The position numbers and the translations under genes are program-made. From positions 62,001 to 126,000 of the forward strand of contig NZ_AUCI01000003.1 in the NCBI RefSeq assembly GCF_000429685.1: a stretch of DNA of 64,000 nt. Direction: 5' to 3'. How positions within the stretch are numbered: position 1 is the stretch's first letter; each line of letters starts with the position of its first letter. The stretch is from Salibacterium aidingense DSM 18341 (GTDB lineage Bacteria; Bacillota; Bacilli; Bacillales; Marinococcaceae). Shown here piece after piece: positions 54,652-63,374 of the stretch. The notes below the pieces were generated by a model. It saw only the letters and a list, made by a program, of their open reading frames with translations. It searched no databases and had not been told where the DNA came from.

Positions 54652-55632
54652 TCATAGGCCGTCAGCGTTATTTGCGTGGGTTTTGGCAAGCCAGGCTGCG
54701 CCGGCAATTCCTGCATCATTACCGAGTTTTGCGATTGCAAAGGTAGAGTGGCGTTCCACTTTTGGAAGAGCATGCTTCGCATAATAATAGCGCAGCGGCT
54801 GAAGCAGCGCTTCTCCGGCTGCTGATACCCCTCCGCCGATAACAATTTTCTCTGGATTCAGGACATTGGCTGCGTTCGCTGCGGCCATTCCTAAATAGGA
54901 CATGGCGGTGTCAATCACCTTTCGTGCCGTTTCATCCTCTTCGGCAGCACAGTCAAAAATATCCTTTGCCGTTAAATCGTCTGAACCTGTCCATTTCTTG
55001 TATAACATAGATTCGGTATGATTTTCTACTGCTTTTTCTGCCAGCCGGACCATCCCGGTAGCTGAGGCAACGGTTTCCAGACATCCCGTTTTTCCACAAT
55101 TACAGGAAGCCCCTCCATTAGGGACCATCGTTACATGGCCTATTTCCCCGGCCATTCCAGAGGTTCCATGTAAAATATCACCTTTAACAATCACGCCGCC
55201 GCCGACTCCAGTCCCTAAAGTAAGCAACAGGACATCTTCAGCGTCAGTCGCTGCCCCGCGCCAGTATTCTCCGGCCGCAGCAAGGTTGGCATCGTTGTCC
55301 ACCACTACCGGGATCCCCAGCTGTTCCGACAGGACCGAGGCTACGGGGTAATCCTTCCAGCCTATGTTTACTGCAAAATCAATCGTTCCCCGTTTCATAT
55401 CAACAAATCCCGGAACACCAATACCTGCTCCTTTTACATCACGGAGCTCTATGTTTTTTTTATTCCATATGTCTTTCACCGAATGAGAGATATCTTCCAA
55501 CACATGTTCTCCATTATTATCCGTATTGGTGGGTATGGACCACTTCTCCACCAATTTTCCCTGTTCCGTGAACACAGCAAGCTTAACAGAAGTTCCACCG
55601 ACATCTATCCCCAAAACATACGTGTCTTTCAT
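54652..55632 (-). CDS. glcK: Glucokinase, ROK family
   Basis: 326 aa. ATP motif LGIDVGGTSVKLAVF, GIGVPGFVD, catalytic Asp in VVDNDANLAAAGEYWRG, GTGVGGGVIVKGDIL, and the zinc site CNCGKTGCLET. Phosphorylates glucose. Start ATG 55632 behind GGGAGGA. In an operon with yqgQ upstream, as in B. subtilis. Confidence 0.96.
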   Translation of the reverse strand: MKDTYVLGIDVGGTSVKLAVFTEQGKLVEKWSIPTNTDNNGEHVLEDISHSVKDIWNKKNIELRDVKGAGIGVPGFVDMKRGTIDFAVNIGWKDYPVASVLSEQLGIPVVVDNDANLAAAGEYWRGAATDAEDVLLLTLGTGVGGGVIVKGDILHGTSGMAGEIGHVTMVPNGGASCNCGKTGCLETVASATGMVRLAEKAVENHTESMLYKKWTGSDDLTAKDIFDCAAEEDETARKVIDTAMSYLGMAAANAANVLNPEKIVIGGGVSAAGEALLQPLRYYYAKHALPKVERHSTFAIAKLGNDAGIAGAAWLAKTHANNADGL

Positions 55633-55655
55633 ATGTACGTCCTCCCATGTCTTTC

Positions 55656-55865
55656 TTACTCCTTATTCTGCATCCGTTTCTCCTGTTTGATAATAAGGAG
55701 TGCCTTTTGATAATCATTCTGCTCCAGCAGTCCTGCTTCGTAGGCCTCCTTTATTTCCCCTTCCATTAATTCAAGATCCATGTCTCTATCTTTTGTATAA
55801 ACCACAAGTCTAAACTGCATAAACCATTTTCTAATGTCTGCGATGGAACGAAACTCGTTATTCAT
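55656..55865 (-). CDS. yqgQ: YqgQ family protein
   Basis: 69 aa helical protein with the family core RLVVYTKDRDMDLELMEGEIKEAYEAGLLEQ, then DYQKALLIIKQEKR. Conserved upstream of glcK; structure known but function unknown. ATG 55865; an in-frame reading to 55931 overlaps the upstream gene. Confidence 0.85.
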   Translation of the reverse strand: MNNEFRSIADIRKWFMQFRLVVYTKDRDMDLELMEGEIKEAYEAGLLEQNDYQKALLIIKQEKRMQNKE

Positions 55866-55872
55866 AATTACA

Positions 55873-56376
55873 TTATAGCAACATAAGGAAAGAAAAGAAA
55901 AGCAGGACAGCAAATGGGAGGAAAGGAACAAAGGTTTTTCCTTTCATTTTAAAATGAATGATGCTTTGGACGGTATTGCCGACAACAAAGGCAGTAATAA
56001 AAAGAAGCACAAGAACGGCGATTCCCAAAATGGACGAGAGCCAATGCCCTGTATGCCAGCCGGTATACCAAAACAACATGGAAACGGCAAGCCAGATATA
56101 CTTTCCATGCACGTGAAAAAAACCATGATACGGAACAAAGGAGAGAAGTCCAAGAACAAAAAGAGCTAACGCCAAAACCAGCCGGAAGACATCAAACACC
56201 CAGAGCGCTTCTGTTACTCTCACCCATTGGCTGGAAAGAAGAAAGCCTAGATAAAAGGAACAGACGAACAATAAAATAAACAATATCGTGACTCTTTTTT
56301 GTTTTTGAAACGTATACATACAGGCGGCTCCCGTTACCATTCCAACTATGATTACTTCCAGCAGGGACACAAACAT
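55873..56376 (-). CDS. Unknown membrane protein, 167 aa
   Basis: About five or six membrane helices covering nearly the whole length (IVGMVTGAACMYTF, ILFILLFVCSFYLGFLL, FRLVLALALFVLGLLSFV, AVLVLLFITAFVVG, FLPFAVLLFFSFLML). No family motif recognised. Seven bases before yqgQ, so it leads the yqgQ-glcK-aspA operon. Confidence 0.7.
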   Translation of the reverse strand: MFVSLLEVIIVGMVTGAACMYTFQKQKRVTILFILLFVCSFYLGFLLSSQWVRVTEALWVFDVFRLVLALALFVLGLLSFVPYHGFFHVHGKYIWLAVSMLFWYTGWHTGHWLSSILGIAVLVLLFITAFVVGNTVQSIIHFKMKGKTFVPFLPFAVLLFFSFLMLL

Positions 56377-56463
56377 AACGGCCTCCTCTTATATTGCAGA
56401 TTAGTACAGCCTATGTTTGTCCTGAATAATCCATACATCCTGCCTGACTGGTACAGGAAAATG

Positions 56464-57936
56464 TCATGACTGGGTGGGAGCCTTATCCGGATCCCCCACA
56501 TCGAGAGCTTCCGGTCTATCTTTTTTCAATGGAATTGGTTTTCTTTTAAAGATATCCCCCATGTTCGACAGGGAAAAAGGAAGAAGCGGCCACAGGTAGG
56601 GAACCCCCGCAGGTTTTAATGCAGTTAATATAAGCATCCAAATCGTTATCGCCAGAATAAACCCCGGCACCCCGCCAATCGCAGCAGCAAGAAGAAAAAT
56701 AAAACGCCAGATTCGATTAGCAAGGCTCAATTCATAGCTCGGGGTGGCATAAGAGCCAATGGCTGCCACCGCCAGATACAGAACCACTTCGTAGGAGAAG
56801 AGACCAACTTCAATCGCTATTTCCCCAATCAATATGGCAGCAATGATCCCCAAAGCTGTTGCTAAAGCTGATGGGGTGTGAATGGCAGCCATCCGAAGCA
56901 TTTCAATTCCAATTTCTGCAATAATAAATTGAGCCAAAAGCGGCACCTTCCCTGACTCTTCCACCCCAATGTAACTTAAATAGTCCGGTGGCGTCAGCGA
57001 TTCGGCAGCAAACAAAAACCATAACGGCAGTAAAAATAAGGAGACAAATACGGAAACAAAGCGGACCACCCTATGCATCGTACCTACCACTGGTTTCTGC
57101 CGGTATTCCTCTGCATGCTGCAGATGGTGCCAGAAGGTACAAGGTACGATAATGGCAGTCGGCGAGCCATCCACATAAATCAGCACATGCCCTTCCAGCA
57201 GATGGACGGCAGCGGTATCCGGCCGTTCTGTATAACGGACCAGCGGATAAGGATTGAGGTACTGTCCAAACAAATATTCTTCGATTGTTTTATCTGCCAT
57301 TGGCAGTCCATCAATAACGACCTGATTTAATCCATCTTTTATCCGCTCTACTATATCTTCATTGGCGATGTCTGCTATATAGCTGATGCATACATCGGTC
57401 AACGAACGCCGGCCCACTCTTGAATATTCCATGCGCAGGTTTCTGTCACGGATCCGACGCCTGGTTAAAGCCATATTAAAAATAATCGTTTCCACAAATC
57501 CATCTTTTGCCCCGCGCACTACTTGCTCTGTCTGCGGCTCCTCCAGGGACCGGACAGGATATTCACGCGTATCAATAAGGATGACTTCATTCTGGCCGTC
57601 CACGACAAGGGCGGCGGGGCCGGATAACACTTGATTGACAACCTCATTGAGATCATCGCTTGTATCCAGTTCAACATATGGAATACGGGATGTAATCAAG
57701 GACTGTATGACTTCTATCCGCTGCTTTGAAGGTTTCAGATGATCCAATTCACGCTGAATTTGAGTCATCGCGTCATCTTTCACAAACCCGTCTACCATAT
57801 ACAACACCATTTCCAGGCCGTTGTATTCCAATTCAAGCTCAATAATATCAAAATTTTTATCAACAGCAAGTTCTGAAGACAGGTAAGCCTTGTTCTCTTC
57901 AATATCTCCGGAGACTGGCACAGTATGCTTATCCAT
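56464..57936 (-). CDS. GerA-family spore germination protein, SpoVAF-like
   Basis: 490 aa. A soluble N-terminal half with VDGQNEVILIDTREYPVRSLEEP, VVRGAKDGFVETIIFN and TRRRIRDRNLRMEYSRVGRRSLTDVCISYI; then five or so membrane helices in the C-terminal half, including IAEIGIEMLRMAAIHTP and ATPSYELSLANRIWRF. These features, and the pattern YTERPDTAAVHLLEGHVLIYVD, fit SpoVAF better than GerAA. SpoVAF and the paired membrane protein act in spore Ca-dipicolinate release. Here the gene stands alone, with no spoVAA-AE genes nearby. The next gene is divergent. Confidence 0.85.
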   Translation of the reverse strand: MDKHTVPVSGDIEENKAYLSSELAVDKNFDIIELELEYNGLEMVLYMVDGFVKDDAMTQIQRELDHLKPSKQRIEVIQSLITSRIPYVELDTSDDLNEVVNQVLSGPAALVVDGQNEVILIDTREYPVRSLEEPQTEQVVRGAKDGFVETIIFNMALTRRRIRDRNLRMEYSRVGRRSLTDVCISYIADIANEDIVERIKDGLNQVVIDGLPMADKTIEEYLFGQYLNPYPLVRYTERPDTAAVHLLEGHVLIYVDGSPTAIIVPCTFWHHLQHAEEYRQKPVVGTMHRVVRFVSVFVSLFLLPLWFLFAAESLTPPDYLSYIGVEESGKVPLLAQFIIAEIGIEMLRMAAIHTPSALATALGIIAAILIGEIAIEVGLFSYEVVLYLAVAAIGSYATPSYELSLANRIWRFIFLLAAAIGGVPGFILAITIWMLILTALKPAGVPYLWPLLPFSLSNMGDIFKRKPIPLKKDRPEALDVGDPDKAPTQS

Positions 57937-58001
57937 TTCCGTTCACCTCTGTTTACCAGTTTTTCCGGTATATTAAAAATCATTCAAAGGAGTCAAAAAT
58001 C

Positions 58002-58862
58002 ATGAATTTCGTGCATGAGGAAATCCAACCTGCAGATAATAGTAAAAAACAGGCAGGGATAAACATGATGAAATTCTTTATTCCATGGATCATGGTATGT
58101 TTTCTAATGGCTCCTGTCCCGGAAACATATGCCGCTCCATTGCAAAAAGAAGAAAAAGAGCTGGTTTTTGAATCACCGGAACGTCTTTTTTCTATGGCTG
58201 ATAGTACGATTGATATTCTTCATATCGCAGACGAGGATGAATATCAGCTGGAATGGGAAGGCAGACTCGAGACGCATGAGCCATGTGAAACCCTTCAGGT
58301 GAAAACTCTGTTATTTGAGGATGGTTATGTGAAAGAAAGCTCAACAGCATGGGCAGAGCAGCGAAGTCAGCTGGCTTCGGTAAAACAGACAGCCTCCGAA
58401 GATACAAGCCGATATGATGTCATCAGTTATTTTGCCGTGAAAGATGCCCCTGTCTTTTCCTTTGATTGGGACGAGGCGGAGCTTTATGTGCTTGATACCC
58501 CAATGACAGACCTCCACTCCTTTAAAGAAGCGAAGTCCCGGGAAGAACAGAAAGCAAAACAAATGATTGATACCATCATCCGGCAGCAGCAGAGCCATAT
58601 TAAAAGAATAATAAGGGATAAAAAGGATCTATCTGAAGAAACCAAGCTTTTTCCTTTAAATGACCGAAAGCAGTGGAAAGCCATCATGGCTTCTTCTATA
58701 TTATCCCCCTCTGTCCTGGAAGACGTCTGGCTCGACATTTTTCATAAGCTGGTGGAAGAAACAGATAAACACAACACCACAGAAAAAAAAGGCATGCCAT
58801 TTGTCGGCTGGGATCAGCACCATAAAAAACTTACTTTATATATTCATTATGGAAAGGCTTAA
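58002..58862 (+). CDS. Unknown exported protein, 286 aa
   Basis: Signal-peptide-like region MMKFFIPWIMVCFLMAPVP ending in YAAPL, after which the chain is hydrophilic and acidic (FESPERLFSMADSTIDILHI, EWEGRLETHEPCETLQVK). No family recognised. Start ATG 58002 has an ideal AAAGGAG, but would place 21 residues before the signal; the tandem ATGs at 58065 and 58068 have a weaker GGCAGGGA and give a standard signal peptide. Divergent from the SpoVAF-like gene, convergent on gluP with four-base overlap; an outer-coat or germination role is only a guess. Confidence 0.7.
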   Translation: MNFVHEEIQPADNSKKQAGINMMKFFIPWIMVCFLMAPVPETYAAPLQKEEKELVFESPERLFSMADSTIDILHIADEDEYQLEWEGRLETHEPCETLQVKTLLFEDGYVKESSTAWAEQRSQLASVKQTASEDTSRYDVISYFAVKDAPVFSFDWDEAELYVLDTPMTDLHSFKEAKSREEQKAKQMIDTIIRQQQSHIKRIIRDKKDLSEETKLFPLNDRKQWKAIMASSILSPSVLEDVWLDIFHKLVEETDKHNTTEKKGMPFVGWDQHHKKLTLYIHYGKA

Positions 58863-60412
58863 CCTTTTCTATCTGCGATTTCTGATTCGATTTGCTCCAC
58901 ATCGACGTTTTCATCCTGTTCTTCAATATTTAATGCTTTCGCTTCTTCAATCGCCTGCTTTGCTTTTTCCCATTTTTCCAGGTTCAAATAGGCAATGGAT
59001 AGATTGTAATGGGCCTGAGCCAATTCAGGGTTAAGGGAGACAGCTTTTTCATAGTTACCCGCGGCCTGCCGGTATTGATTTTCTTCCAGATACGTATTCC
59101 CCAGAACGAAATAAGCAGAAGGGTTATCAACTGAGTCTAACATTTTATGAAGGATACGGCGTGCTTCTTCGATATTATCCCGTTGTATATACTCCTGAGC
59201 AAGCTGGACGTTAATCATAGAAGCATCAGTTTTATCTTCATTTATTTGCCCGGCCCAATAAAGACCTGAGGCTAAAACCGGGATTAGAACAATCGCCGGA
59301 AACTGAGTGATCTTTGCTCCATGGCCGGGGAGATGAACCAGGCTGGATGCTAAAAAGCCGCCGGCCAATCCGCCGATGTGGGCACCGTTATCAACGGCCG
59401 GTACAGCAAATCCAAAGGCTAAATTAATGCCAAGAATAACCAGCACGTTAAGCCCCATCGTCCGAAAAAAAAGCTTGCGATGGATTATCCCAAAATATAA
59501 AAGAGCCCCAAAACATCCAAAAATAGCACCGGAAGCACCTGCAGAAACTTGTTCGTTAAAAGCAAAACTGGCCAGGGACCCAAACAGACCAGCAGTAAAA
59601 TAAATAATAATAAAACGAAACATACCGTACATTCTCTCCACAGCCCCACCAATATAAAACAAGGCAAGAGAGTTCATAATCAAATGAAAAAAACCGATAT
59701 GCAGAAACATAGACGTAACTAAACGCCACCATTCCCCATCCAAAATAGCTGGATTATATTTTGCCCCATATTCAATGAGGGTTACAATATTCGTGCTCTC
59801 CCCGTTTTGCTCCAACCACAAGAAAATTAAAAATATCGCAGCCAGTATCGGATAAATGGCCCGGGGACGACTGAACATCAGCAGGGAGCGATCCTGTTTC
59901 TCCAGAGCCTGCTGTTTATGCTGCACTTCTTTCCGATAGTGCCGGGCCTCGTTTTCATGCTCTTCGTCGGTTCCGTCCATGAGTGGATTCCACTTTGTTT
60001 CAGCTCCGACATCTCTTAATATTGTTTCAGCTGAATCGGCAATTTCACCAGATGGATCACGGGAAAGAAAATAAAGATGAATACGATTCTCTTGCTGTAA
60101 ATGCTCCCCTAATGGGGTGCGGAGATCAACGGGGGGATAAGATGACACATATATATTATAAAATTGCAAGTTCCGCCCCAGAATCATCTTTTTTACACGG
60201 CGGAAAGAATCCTTGGCTTGTTCCACATCCTTTTCGAGCTGATTCATCCAGTCGTATTCTATTTTAGCTATGCGGACTGCAGCTTTACGTCCCTGTTTCT
60301 CCATTTCCATCCATATCTGCTTTTTGTCCGGACTTATATCAAGTATCCTCGCATTTTCTTTTATCACAAGATGATGGATTAATTTCCAATATCGATGCAG
60401 TGGCTCCAACAT
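58859..60412 (-). CDS. gluP: Rhomboid intramembrane protease GluP with TPR repeats
   Basis: 517 aa. N-terminal soluble domain (about 1-185), rhomboid core of seven helices with HIGFFHLIMNSLALFYIGGAVER, catalytic Ser in VSAGASGAIFGCFGALLYFG (about 293) and His in VDNGAHIGGLAGGFLASSL (about 343), then C-terminal TPR repeats (QAAGNYEKAVSLNPELAQAHYN). In B. subtilis YqgP cleaves membrane transporters such as the magnesium transporter. Starts three bases after the HAD gene. Confidence 0.94.
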   Translation of the reverse strand: MLEPLHRYWKLIHHLVIKENARILDISPDKKQIWMEMEKQGRKAAVRIAKIEYDWMNQLEKDVEQAKDSFRRVKKMILGRNLQFYNIYVSSYPPVDLRTPLGEHLQQENRIHLYFLSRDPSGEIADSAETILRDVGAETKWNPLMDGTDEEHENEARHYRKEVQHKQQALEKQDRSLLMFSRPRAIYPILAAIFLIFLWLEQNGESTNIVTLIEYGAKYNPAILDGEWWRLVTSMFLHIGFFHLIMNSLALFYIGGAVERMYGMFRFIIIYFTAGLFGSLASFAFNEQVSAGASGAIFGCFGALLYFGIIHRKLFFRTMGLNVLVILGINLAFGFAVPAVDNGAHIGGLAGGFLASSLVHLPGHGAKITQFPAIVLIPVLASGLYWAGQINEDKTDASMINVQLAQEYIQRDNIEEARRILHKMLDSVDNPSAYFVLGNTYLEENQYRQAAGNYEKAVSLNPELAQAHYNLSIAYLNLEKWEKAKQAIEEAKALNIEEQDENVDVEQIESEIADRKG

Positions 60413-60415
60413 ATT

Positions 60416-61165
60416 TCATCCTTTCAGATGGAGGGATTCCAGCAGAAAATCGGATGTTTCCTGAAAAGAATAACATTCAGCTGCGGGCGTTTCACTCGAT
60501 GTTTTATGTTCTTTTCGTGTATTTAAAAACACGGCCTCCCACCCGGCGTGAATCGCTCCCTTCACATCTAAATCCCAGGAATCGCCAATGAATAAAGCAT
60601 ATTTTCTTTCTCCATTTATTTTATGGAGAGCCTGATCAAATATTTCCTTATTTGGTTTCTCTACTCCGGCTTCTTCCGAAACGATAAGATGCGACAGTGG
60701 AATATATTTCTCCACGTCCAGCTGTTTCAGTTTTTCTGTCTGCGTTTCTTTTTTTCCATTCGTAATAATTCCTAAACGAATTCCCGCCTGCCGCAGGCAG
60801 GAAAGGAGGTGGTGCAGCCCGTTAAAGGGGAGGCTGAACCTGGCAACGACAGCTTCGTATTGGTCATGGAACTGTTTTGCATCTCCCTCCTGAAAAGGAA
60901 GTCCGAATGCTTTCATGGTTTCGTCAAAGCGGATTTTACGATACTCTTCCCGGGTCAACTTGTTGTTTTCAAAATCATCCCAATAGTAATCGCAATTGGT
61001 TTTAAAAGTCTGAAACCAATCCTTTACATCCACGTCAGGAATTTTCCCCTTATTCCTCCTGTTTTTGTACAAAGACTGAAATGTATACTGAATCGCCCGT
61101 TCAAATGCTTCTTCATGACTAAATAAGGTATTATCCAAATCAAAACAAACTGTATTCCAGCGCAT
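60416..61165 (-). CDS. HAD-family hydrolase (YfnB/YjjG-like phosphatase)
   Basis: 249 aa. HAD motif I VCFDLDNTLFSHEEA with both Asp, motif II GIITNGKKETQ, motif III/IV EEAGVEKPNKEIF and FIGDSWDLDVKGAIHAGW. Cap domain inserted at about 20-115. The family dephosphorylates nucleotides or similar. ATG 61165. Directly upstream of gluP. Confidence 0.88.
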   Translation of the reverse strand: MRWNTVCFDLDNTLFSHEEAFERAIQYTFQSLYKNRRNKGKIPDVDVKDWFQTFKTNCDYYWDDFENNKLTREEYRKIRFDETMKAFGLPFQEGDAKQFHDQYEAVVARFSLPFNGLHHLLSCLRQAGIRLGIITNGKKETQTEKLKQLDVEKYIPLSHLIVSEEAGVEKPNKEIFDQALHKINGERKYALFIGDSWDLDVKGAIHAGWEAVFLNTRKEHKTSSETPAAECYSFQETSDFLLESLHLKG

Positions 61166-61237
61166 GATGTTCCCTCCATTCCCCTCATTATAGCAACGCT
61201 GACTTCATATATCGAATCATTCGGGGCGGGAAGAGAT

Positions 61238-61283
61238 GAAAAAAGGATGCCTGGCCTGAAATCAAATCAGACGGCATCCTTTG
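61238..61283 (-). terminator. Terminator after the yqgO-like gene
   Basis: AAAGGATGCC / GGCATCCTTT with T6 on the minus strand; divides the yqgN/yqgO transcript from the HAD gene. Confidence 0.75.
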
Positions 61284-61287
61284 TCCT

Positions 61288-61470
61288 TCATGAGTGGAGA
61301 AACGGCCGCAGTAGATAATGCCGGACAGCTGGGATTCTCATTGCTGCCGTGATGGCTACTCGTCGAATAGCAGGATTATGCCAAAAGAAGTGAAAAATTG
61401 GACGTCGATAGTACCCAATAATAAAGGCTGACAGAATCAACCATACGATTATCTTCCCATTTTTAAACAT
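61288..61470 (-). CDS. Small membrane-associated protein (YqgO-like position)
   Basis: 60 aa: an N-terminal membrane helix (IIVWLILSAFIIGYY) followed by a basic amphipathic part (RRPIFHFFWHNPAIRRVAIT, RIPAVRHYLL). ATG preceded by AAGAGGGGCAATT. It occupies the yqgO position between gluP and yqgN; sequence identity to yqgO could not be checked. Confidence 0.6.
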   Translation of the reverse strand: MFKNGKIIVWLILSAFIIGYYRRPIFHFFWHNPAIRRVAITAAMRIPAVRHYLLRPFLHS

Positions 61471-61536
61471 AATTGCCCCTCTTTTTTCTTATAGGCTTTG
61501 CAGAATATTTTCTGTTTATGCTTTAAAAGGAAAGAT

Positions 61537-62094
61537 CTATATTATCTTATTTTCAGTAAACAGAAAATCCAAAGGGATATCATGTTTTTCTCTGGGGAGC
61601 CGTTCAAACAGCTGAAACTCACAAAGGACGGCGCAGGCAGGAACAGCTATATTTTTTAAAAACCGGTCATAGTATCCTCCGCCGAATCCAATTCGATATT
61701 TCTCTTTGTCAAAGGCCATTCCCGGAACAATAATTAAATCAAACATATCCGGCGGAATAAAGGAAGAGAAAGCGGGATCTGGCTCGAAAATTCCGGCAAA
61801 ATCCTCTTTTGTCTCCTGAAAAGAAGTTATTTGATAAAAGTCAAGCGTATAGGAAAATGGATCGGCCTTGGGGACAGCTATACATTTGCCCTCCTGCCAC
61901 CCCTTTTCAATCATTGGGCGGGTGTTTACTTCATTTTTCGTTGCCATCGTTAATGCAATCGTCGAAGCATTCTGCCATAAAGAGGAGGCAAAAAGCTGAT
62001 CGCAAATCTTTGCCCCTTTTTGCTCCATGTCCTGTTCTGTTAGACGCTGAAACGTGTTTCTGATATGTAAACGAATCTCCCTTTTTTCCTTCAA
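61537..62094 (-). CDS. yqgN: 5-formyltetrahydrofolate cyclo-ligase (YqgN)
   Basis: 185 aa. Family motifs PKADPFSYTLDFYQI, FEPDPAFSS, DLIIVPGMAFDKEKYRIGFGGGYYDRFL (GGGYYDR). It recycles 5-formyl-THF to methenyl-THF, complementing folD. Conserved between rpmG and yqgO. Confidence 0.93.
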   Translation of the reverse strand: MKEKREIRLHIRNTFQRLTEQDMEQKGAKICDQLFASSLWQNASTIALTMATKNEVNTRPMIEKGWQEGKCIAVPKADPFSYTLDFYQITSFQETKEDFAGIFEPDPAFSSFIPPDMFDLIIVPGMAFDKEKYRIGFGGGYYDRFLKNIAVPACAVLCEFQLFERLPREKHDIPLDFLFTENKII

Positions 62095-62179
62095 TCCAAC
62101 TTCTCTCCCTGCCTGAATTTTACTCTGTGCCTACCTTACCATATTGCCTTTAGAATCATGAACAAGGAGTGGTGTATAA

Positions 62180-62214
62180 AAAAAAGCAGGGAGTTCTACT
62201 CTCCTGCTTTTTAT
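62180..62214 (-). terminator. rpmG terminator
   Basis: AAAAAGCAGGGAG / CTCTCCTGCTTTTT with a 5-base loop and T-runs on both sides; it overlaps the rpmG stop codon. Confidence 0.85.
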
Positions 62215-62360
62215 TTCGTCTCGCGGTGCAGTGTGTGTTTGTTCAAACGCGGACTGAATTTCATTAGTTCAATACGTTCCGGGTTCTTGCGTTTATTTTT
62301 GGACGTAATGTAGTTACGATCTCCTGATTCCGTGCAGGCCAGGGTTACTTGTACACGCAT
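62211..62360 (-). CDS. rpmG: 50S ribosomal protein L33, zinc-ligand-poor form
   Basis: 49 aa, [20 protein letters not shown] then [20 protein letters not shown]. The first CxxC has become CTES and the second pair is absent (FSPR in place of YCP), so only one of the four zinc cysteines remains. This is the C- type of L33, usually made when zinc is scarce. ATG 62360 behind GAGGAGGGAGAAC. Position beside yqgN matches rpmGA of B. subtilis. Too short for an ORF scan of 60 codons. Confidence 0.9.
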   Translation of the reverse strand: MRVQVTLACTESGDRNYITSKNKRKNPERIELMKFSPRLNKHTLHRETK

Positions 62361-62400
62361 GGTTCTCCCTCCTCAACTTCTGCTTCATTCATACTTTACA

Positions 62401-62429
62401 ATAATAGCAAATATACGGCGAGCTATCAA
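62401..62429 (-). promoter_or_regulatory. rpmG promoter
   Basis: TTGATA, 17 bases, TATTAT on the minus strand, about 40 bases before the rpmG ATG. No Zur-box-like palindrome was seen around it. Confidence 0.6.
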
Positions 62430-62535
62430 GCACCAACAAAAGAAAAAAGGAGATTAAAGGGAATCCATTCTCCTTTCTTTCTTAAGCATGTATAATATGA
62501 ATGAATCATCCGTATTAGAAAGGAGGAACGCAAAA

Positions 62536-62877
62536 ATGGAGTGGCTGATTCTTGTATTTATACTAATCAGTATCCTGCTGTTTGGTCTTTCTTTTTTCGC
62601 AAAGGATAAACAAAAAGAGATGAAGGAAGAATTAGATCACCTTTCCCTTCAAGTCATGGGAGATCTTTATCAGGTGAAAAAGCGGCTCCGGGTCGTGGAA
62701 GAAGAAATGCTGACGGTTTCAGACCCACCCACTTCCAGTACCCGTCCTCAGGCGAATGATGAACTGGTCAAGGAAGCATATCAATTATTTCAGCAGAACA
62801 ATAGTATCGAAGAGACAGCAGAAACGATGGAATTAAAAAAGGATGAAGTGAAGTATCTGCTGGCCCAGTTAAACTGA
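62536..62877 (+). CDS. Unknown membrane-anchored protein with coiled coil, 113 aa
   Basis: N-terminal membrane helix (WLILVFILISILLFGLSFF), then a charged coiled coil (KQKEMKEELDHLSLQVMGDL, RLRVVEEEM), a Ser/Pro linker and a C-terminal helix-turn-helix-like part (VKEAYQLFQQNNSIEETAET then MELKKDEVKYLLAQL). ATG 62536 follows AGGAGGAACGCAAA. Divergent from rpmG and followed 16 bases later by the next gene. No name assigned. Confidence 0.7.
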   Translation: MEWLILVFILISILLFGLSFFAKDKQKEMKEELDHLSLQVMGDLYQVKKRLRVVEEEMLTVSDPPTSSTRPQANDELVKEAYQLFQQNNSIEETAETMELKKDEVKYLLAQLN

Positions 62878-62893
62878 ATAAGGAGAGAAGGGA

Positions 62894-63373
62894 ATGAATC
62901 GAAAAAGCATCCAGATTTTTGCATTCGGATGGTTCGCAGCCGCCTGCTGCCTGGCAGCTGTGTATTTTATATGGCAGCCGCAATCCTCTGATCGTGCAAA
63001 AGAAGATTTCGAAGAGACCCCGGTCCCGCAGGAGAACAGCATGGAGGAAAAGGAAATGATAGCCTCCTTAGAAAGTTCCGGCTATACGGTGTTAAGCGCT
63101 GATGAATTAGCCGAACTGCAGGAAGAAAAGGATTCTCGTACAGAGGAGCAGAAGCCCCCGGAAACAAAAGTAAAAACGATTTTACATATTGAAGAAGGTA
63201 TGGCCAGCGGTGACGTGGCGTCCCACCTTCAAAGCCTTGAAATCATAGAAAGTGCTGACTCCTTTCAGGAGCAGTTACAGGAAAGCGGAGCAGCCACCTC
63301 TATTCAATCCGGAGAATACGAACTGAACAGCACCATGACCCCCGCTGAAATTATTGATCTTATATCTTCATAA
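62894..63373 (+). CDS. Unknown membrane protein with MltG/YceG-like N-terminal-type domain only
   Basis: 159 aa. N-terminal membrane helix (QIFAFGWFAAACCLAAVYFI), an acidic linker, and at about 94-157 a domain reading TILHIEEGMASGDVASHLQ, SADSFQEQLQESG, IQSGEYELNSTMTPAEIIDL, the pattern of the LysM-like domain that precedes the catalytic domain in MltG transglycosylases. The catalytic domain is missing. Related stand-alone proteins occur in Bacillus. It forms a pair with the preceding gene. Confidence 0.6.
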   Translation: MNRKSIQIFAFGWFAAACCLAAVYFIWQPQSSDRAKEDFEETPVPQENSMEEKEMIASLESSGYTVLSADELAELQEEKDSRTEEQKPPETKVKTILHIEEGMASGDVASHLQSLEIIESADSFQEQLQESGAATSIQSGEYELNSTMTPAEIIDLISS

Positions 63374-63374
63374 A

